This document shows, one piece after another, positions 24,601-26,170 of a stretch of 26,170 nucleotides of DNA. The stretch is from the NCBI GenBank assembly GCA_036841525.1, contig DAITVZ010000071.1:1-26170 (forward strand). The letters are read 5' to 3'. Position 1 is the stretch's first letter; the number at the start of each line of letters is the position of its first letter. The translations under genes and the position numbers were made by a program. The notes under the pieces were generated by a model. That model was not told the DNA's origin, made no database searches, and was given only the letters and a program-made list of their open reading frames with translations. Source of the DNA: JAAYEA01 sp012689325 (lineage in GTDB: Bacteria; Chloroflexota; Anaerolineae; JAAYEA01).

Positions 24601-26170
24601 CTGGAGAACGTCGGCGCCCTCCTGGAGCGGGTCAAGACCATCGTGCAGCACTGGATGTGGCGGCTGGCCGACCTGTCCATGGGCTTTGACGAGTTCTTCA
24701 AGGACCAGGGCAGCGGGTTCAAGGACAAGGTGGCCGCGTTCGCCGAGCTGGTGGAGACGGCCTTCTCCGCCCTCGCCAAGGTGGCCGACACCATCCCCAA
24801 GCTGGTGGACCTGCCGGCGTTTGACAGCGTGGGGGAGGCCCTGGGGGAGGCGCATCGTTTCATCGCCCACTGGCTCCGGCGCATGACCGATCTCTACCTG
24901 GCCTTCGTCGAGCATTACCAGGTGGACGACAAGAGCCTCCTGGTGGCGAAATTGCAGGCCTTCGCCGAGCTGGTAGAAAAGCTGTTCACCATGCTCTCCA
25001 AGGTCGTGGCCACCATCCAGCAACTCAAGGACATCCCCGAGTTCGACGAGGGGACCGTCTCCATCTTTGACCGGCTGAAGCGCTTCGTGGCGCACTGGCT
25101 CAGGCGCATGGCCGACCTCTCCGCGGCCTTTGAGACCGAGTACGGCAAGGATGCTCTCGCCAAGCTGTACGCCTTCGCGGAGACCGTGCAGGCCCTGGCG
25201 GTGACGCTGGCCGATGTGATCGTCGCGATCCAGGGGGTGGAGCACGTGCCCGGCTTTGACGAGGGGACGGTGGCCATCTTTGATCGGCTCAAGCGGTTCG
25301 TGGCCCACTGGCTCAGGCGGATGCAGGATCTGTCCCTGGCCTTCGAGGCCAAGTACGGCAAGGACGCCCTGGCCAAGCTGAAGGCCTTCGCCGATACGCT
25401 CAAGCCGCTTTTCGCCCTGCTTTCCGATGTGATCGAGACGGTTCAGGAGATGGAGCACGTGCCCGAGTTCGACGAGGGGACCGTCTCCATCTTTGATCGG
25501 CTGAAACGCTTCGTGGCCCACTGGTTGCGGAGGATGCAGGATCTCTCCCTGGCCTTCGAGGCCAAGTATGGCAAGGAGGCCCTGGTCAAGCTGCACGCTT
25601 TCGCGGAGACATTGCAGGCCCTCTTCGCCACGCTCAGGAATGTGCTGGAGGCCATCCAGGATCTGGACGACGTGCCCGGATTCGACGAGTCCACCGTGGG
25701 GGCGTTCGACCGGCTCAAGCGGTACGTGGCCCACTGGCTGCGCCGGATGCAGGACCTCTCCGAGGCGTTCGATGCCAAGTACGGGAAGGACGCCGCAGCC
25801 AAGCTGGGGGCCTTTTCCGATACCCTGGCGACGATCTTTGCCCTGCTGCGCGACGTGCTGGAGACCATCGGCTCGCTGCGCCGGGTGCCCAATTTTGACG
25901 AGTCCACGGTGAAGGTGTTCGACACGCTCAAGCGCTACGTGGCCCACTGGCTCCGGCGCATCGCCGACCTGAAGGAGGCCTTCGAGCTCAAGTACGGCCT
26001 GGACATGACCGAGGAGCTCAATGCCTTCGCCGACATGCTGCGGAACTCGTTCGGCGCCCTCAAGGACGTGCTGGACCTGATCGAAAAGCTGGGGACGGTC
26101 AACCTCAAGGTGCCGACGCTGACCTTTGACAACCTGCAGGACGTGATCGAGCAGATCCTGGCGCGGCTGG
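21610..26170 (+). CDS. Phage-type tail tape measure protein, C-terminus cut by window edge
   Basis: The frame is open for 1520 codons from ATG 21610 to the window end. Residues about 120-235 carry the tape-measure signature: LPTLMAIAKQQARKMGISL, then EAIVAGVGRGSTEMLDNLGI, then LTKEQKQMALLAEVQRKYG. A hydrophobic helix lies near 45-85, a long Glu/Gln/Ala-rich coiled-coil region at about 430-790, and tandem 71-residue helical repeats from about residue 1000 on. Tape measure proteins fill the tube of phage tails and related injection machines and set their length. No tail, capsid or chaperone gene is seen upstream. The start follows a terminator and repeats rather than a normal ribosome site. The gene could be the edge of a prophage, a tail-derived injection cluster running out of the window, or an orphan. 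Confidence 0.85.
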   Translation, partial: MLTEAEIYQLLIDYQVRTAEAERAMQQMQTVTQQTTHAMGGLAPAAGQAQSRLAQLGQVALDVVNVAGNLANAFLGVLTVAQQFVVPAIKMIKTLGEQGAAASATRDEYRKLAATMGDAGDTMLAQMRAVTHGVIDDQALMQTALRLTELAGKEAFTSLPTLMAIAKQQARKMGISLTEALEAIVAGVGRGSTEMLDNLGIVVDTTGTYKKLAESLGVATAELTKEQKQMALLAEVQRKYGADVEAVAQGELSASERMASYGVQMKNLRNELVMGLLPAIEDLLSVAMPLLNGLFQDAVPILTEVIAKVTELTDHWMDNREAIANNRQELEEWLRTKVSEAGGTMSPELEAEAKDRASAMRIDRASGKRQGLIGVLLESNQYQQVVDQVKAETEAVGQGYRNLMDVYEQLVERKSNLQTSLSSGLFDASIMQMDREALAQTEAQLAAIEGRLVSLDATSQQEYEAAAAAWEEQTNLAQAVAQREYERIELTRISAEERVRIEQEAARLIAEAQASGGPVNVRAAHLEAERTILEQSRQQFSEYYTGITEGEQAALAEQVALEEENAQERKLIAEGLYEDLLSIASGYQQAAEASTTEFLADLAELQHAHEEDLLILQQDRAMARAALQADYQQQIAAAQRAGDAEEVAQLQSKLNIELVELGNANAKEDALQDRARKLEEIKRIRAYQAELQQLRAKINDEFVMRLLDAANKSGLDSKVVEAKLKFLGVELSAQAQVAIEVAKINQQKGKSEWQLAQEVYGASKSRIDTLIAEAKKRLDIAQGELAAWSPPPVEIPAQVDLDITYGGIGGDTKREETVVEALDATVGRIVDIVGNAIDTLEKLVGYEERTEEIKAAAQRLGEDIRELIAALFPYAESFGRDASGRLVSDWRDIPKAVAEFAGWASSTIGAYASAISTLSNLADLEIADVGGKIAWVADVIGVVIRQLDRVRQTFADAAGQWRNQPKDAAYFAQYATEALGAVKATVEAIWSLVDLPELENVGALLERVKTIVQHWMWRLADLSMGFDEFFKDQGSGFKDKVAAFAELVETAFSALAKVADTIPKLVDLPAFDSVGEALGEAHRFIAHWLRRMTDLYLAFVEHYQVDDKSLLVAKLQAFAELVEKLFTMLSKVVATIQQLKDIPEFDEGTVSIFDRLKRFVAHWLRRMADLSAAFETEYGKDALAKLYAFAETVQALAVTLADVIVAIQGVEHVPGFDEGTVAIFDRLKRFVAHWLRRMQDLSLAFEAKYGKDALAKLKAFADTLKPLFALLSDVIETVQEMEHVPEFDEGTVSIFDRLKRFVAHWLRRMQDLSLAFEAKYGKEALVKLHAFAETLQALFATLRNVLEAIQDLDDVPGFDESTVGAFDRLKRYVAHWLRRMQDLSEAFDAKYGKDAAAKLGAFSDTLATIFALLRDVLETIGSLRRVPNFDESTVKVFDTLKRYVAHWLRRIADLKEAFELKYGLDMTEELNAFADMLRNSFGALKDVLDLIEKLGTVNLKVPTLTFDNLQDVIEQILARL
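24622..26130 (+). repeat. Tandem 71-residue repeats in the tape measure protein
   Basis: Seven units are anchored on a His-Trp pair in or near AHWLRRM, with the His codon at 24649, 24868, 25093, 25306, 25519, 25732 and 25945. Spacings are 219, 225, then four times exactly 213 bases (71 residues). The consensus contains FDRLKRFVAHWLRRM, then DLSLAFEAKYGKDALAKL and VPEFDEGTV. More degenerate units, for example around 24442, lie before them. In tape measure proteins such repeats usually give length by unit number. Confidence 0.9.

Noticed and set aside
22837..25947. Minus-strand ORF of 1036 codons
   Set aside because: It is the antisense of the tape-measure repeats; its Leu/Gly/His-rich periodic sequence mirrors the 71-residue repeat, and the plus strand has clear tape-measure motifs.

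Overview
The window looks like a high-GC chromosome segment from a Chloroflexota-like bacterium. This is an inference from three things: a very large BTAD/STAND/TPR regulator, a secreted subtilase with a Thr-Pro-Asp/Glu-rich linker, and a small WRASL/TGE-type protein that I associate with Chloroflexi. No rRNA, tRNA, CRISPR array or insertion sequence was recognised.

Region 1 (1-11595, minus strand) is a compact gene cluster read leftwards. In transcription order it holds a 72-aa conserved small protein, a doubtful 140-aa ORF, a 661-aa protein resembling a pore-forming toxin (hydrophobic/helical N-terminus, fascin-like beta-trefoil, C-terminal beta domain), and a four-TM protein with a carboxypeptidase-regulatory-like N-terminal domain. 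These are followed by a papain/C39-like cysteine peptidase, an HETGH zinc metallopeptidase, a ComEC-like metallo-beta-lactamase (MBL) fold protein, a 957-aa CHAT (caspase-like) protein, and a second MBL protein cut by the window edge. Short gaps, an ATGA overlap and strong Shine-Dalgarno sites support one operon. Three peptidase clans, two MBL enzymes and a toxin-like protein together suggest an uncharacterised conflict, defence or toxin system. A plausible analogy, which is only inference, is the gasdermin systems, where a caspase-like protease releases a pore-former.

Region 2 (11690-15233, plus strand) is a consensus promoter followed by a divergent 1129-aa BTAD/NB-ARC-like/TPR regulator. 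It is the natural candidate sensor or activator for the leftward cluster. A 10-bp inverted repeat separates it from the convergent protease gene.

Region 3 (15266-20895, minus strand) is a 1847-aa secreted subtilase with a beta-helix, a beta-propeller apparently inserted inside an Ig-like domain, and two related C-terminal domains. It has a clear promoter. Just upstream lies a decayed fragment of a DNA polymerase III alpha (DnaE-type) OB-fold.

Region 4 (21286-26170, plus strand) begins with a near-consensus promoter, then about 240 nt of hairpin-rich DNA ending in a strong intrinsic terminator: a candidate structured RNA or attenuating leader. A palindrome and an 11-bp direct repeat follow, then an open-ended phage-type tail tape measure gene with 71-residue tandem repeats. 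No other phage gene is visible, so this is either the edge of a prophage or tail-like cluster, or an orphan.
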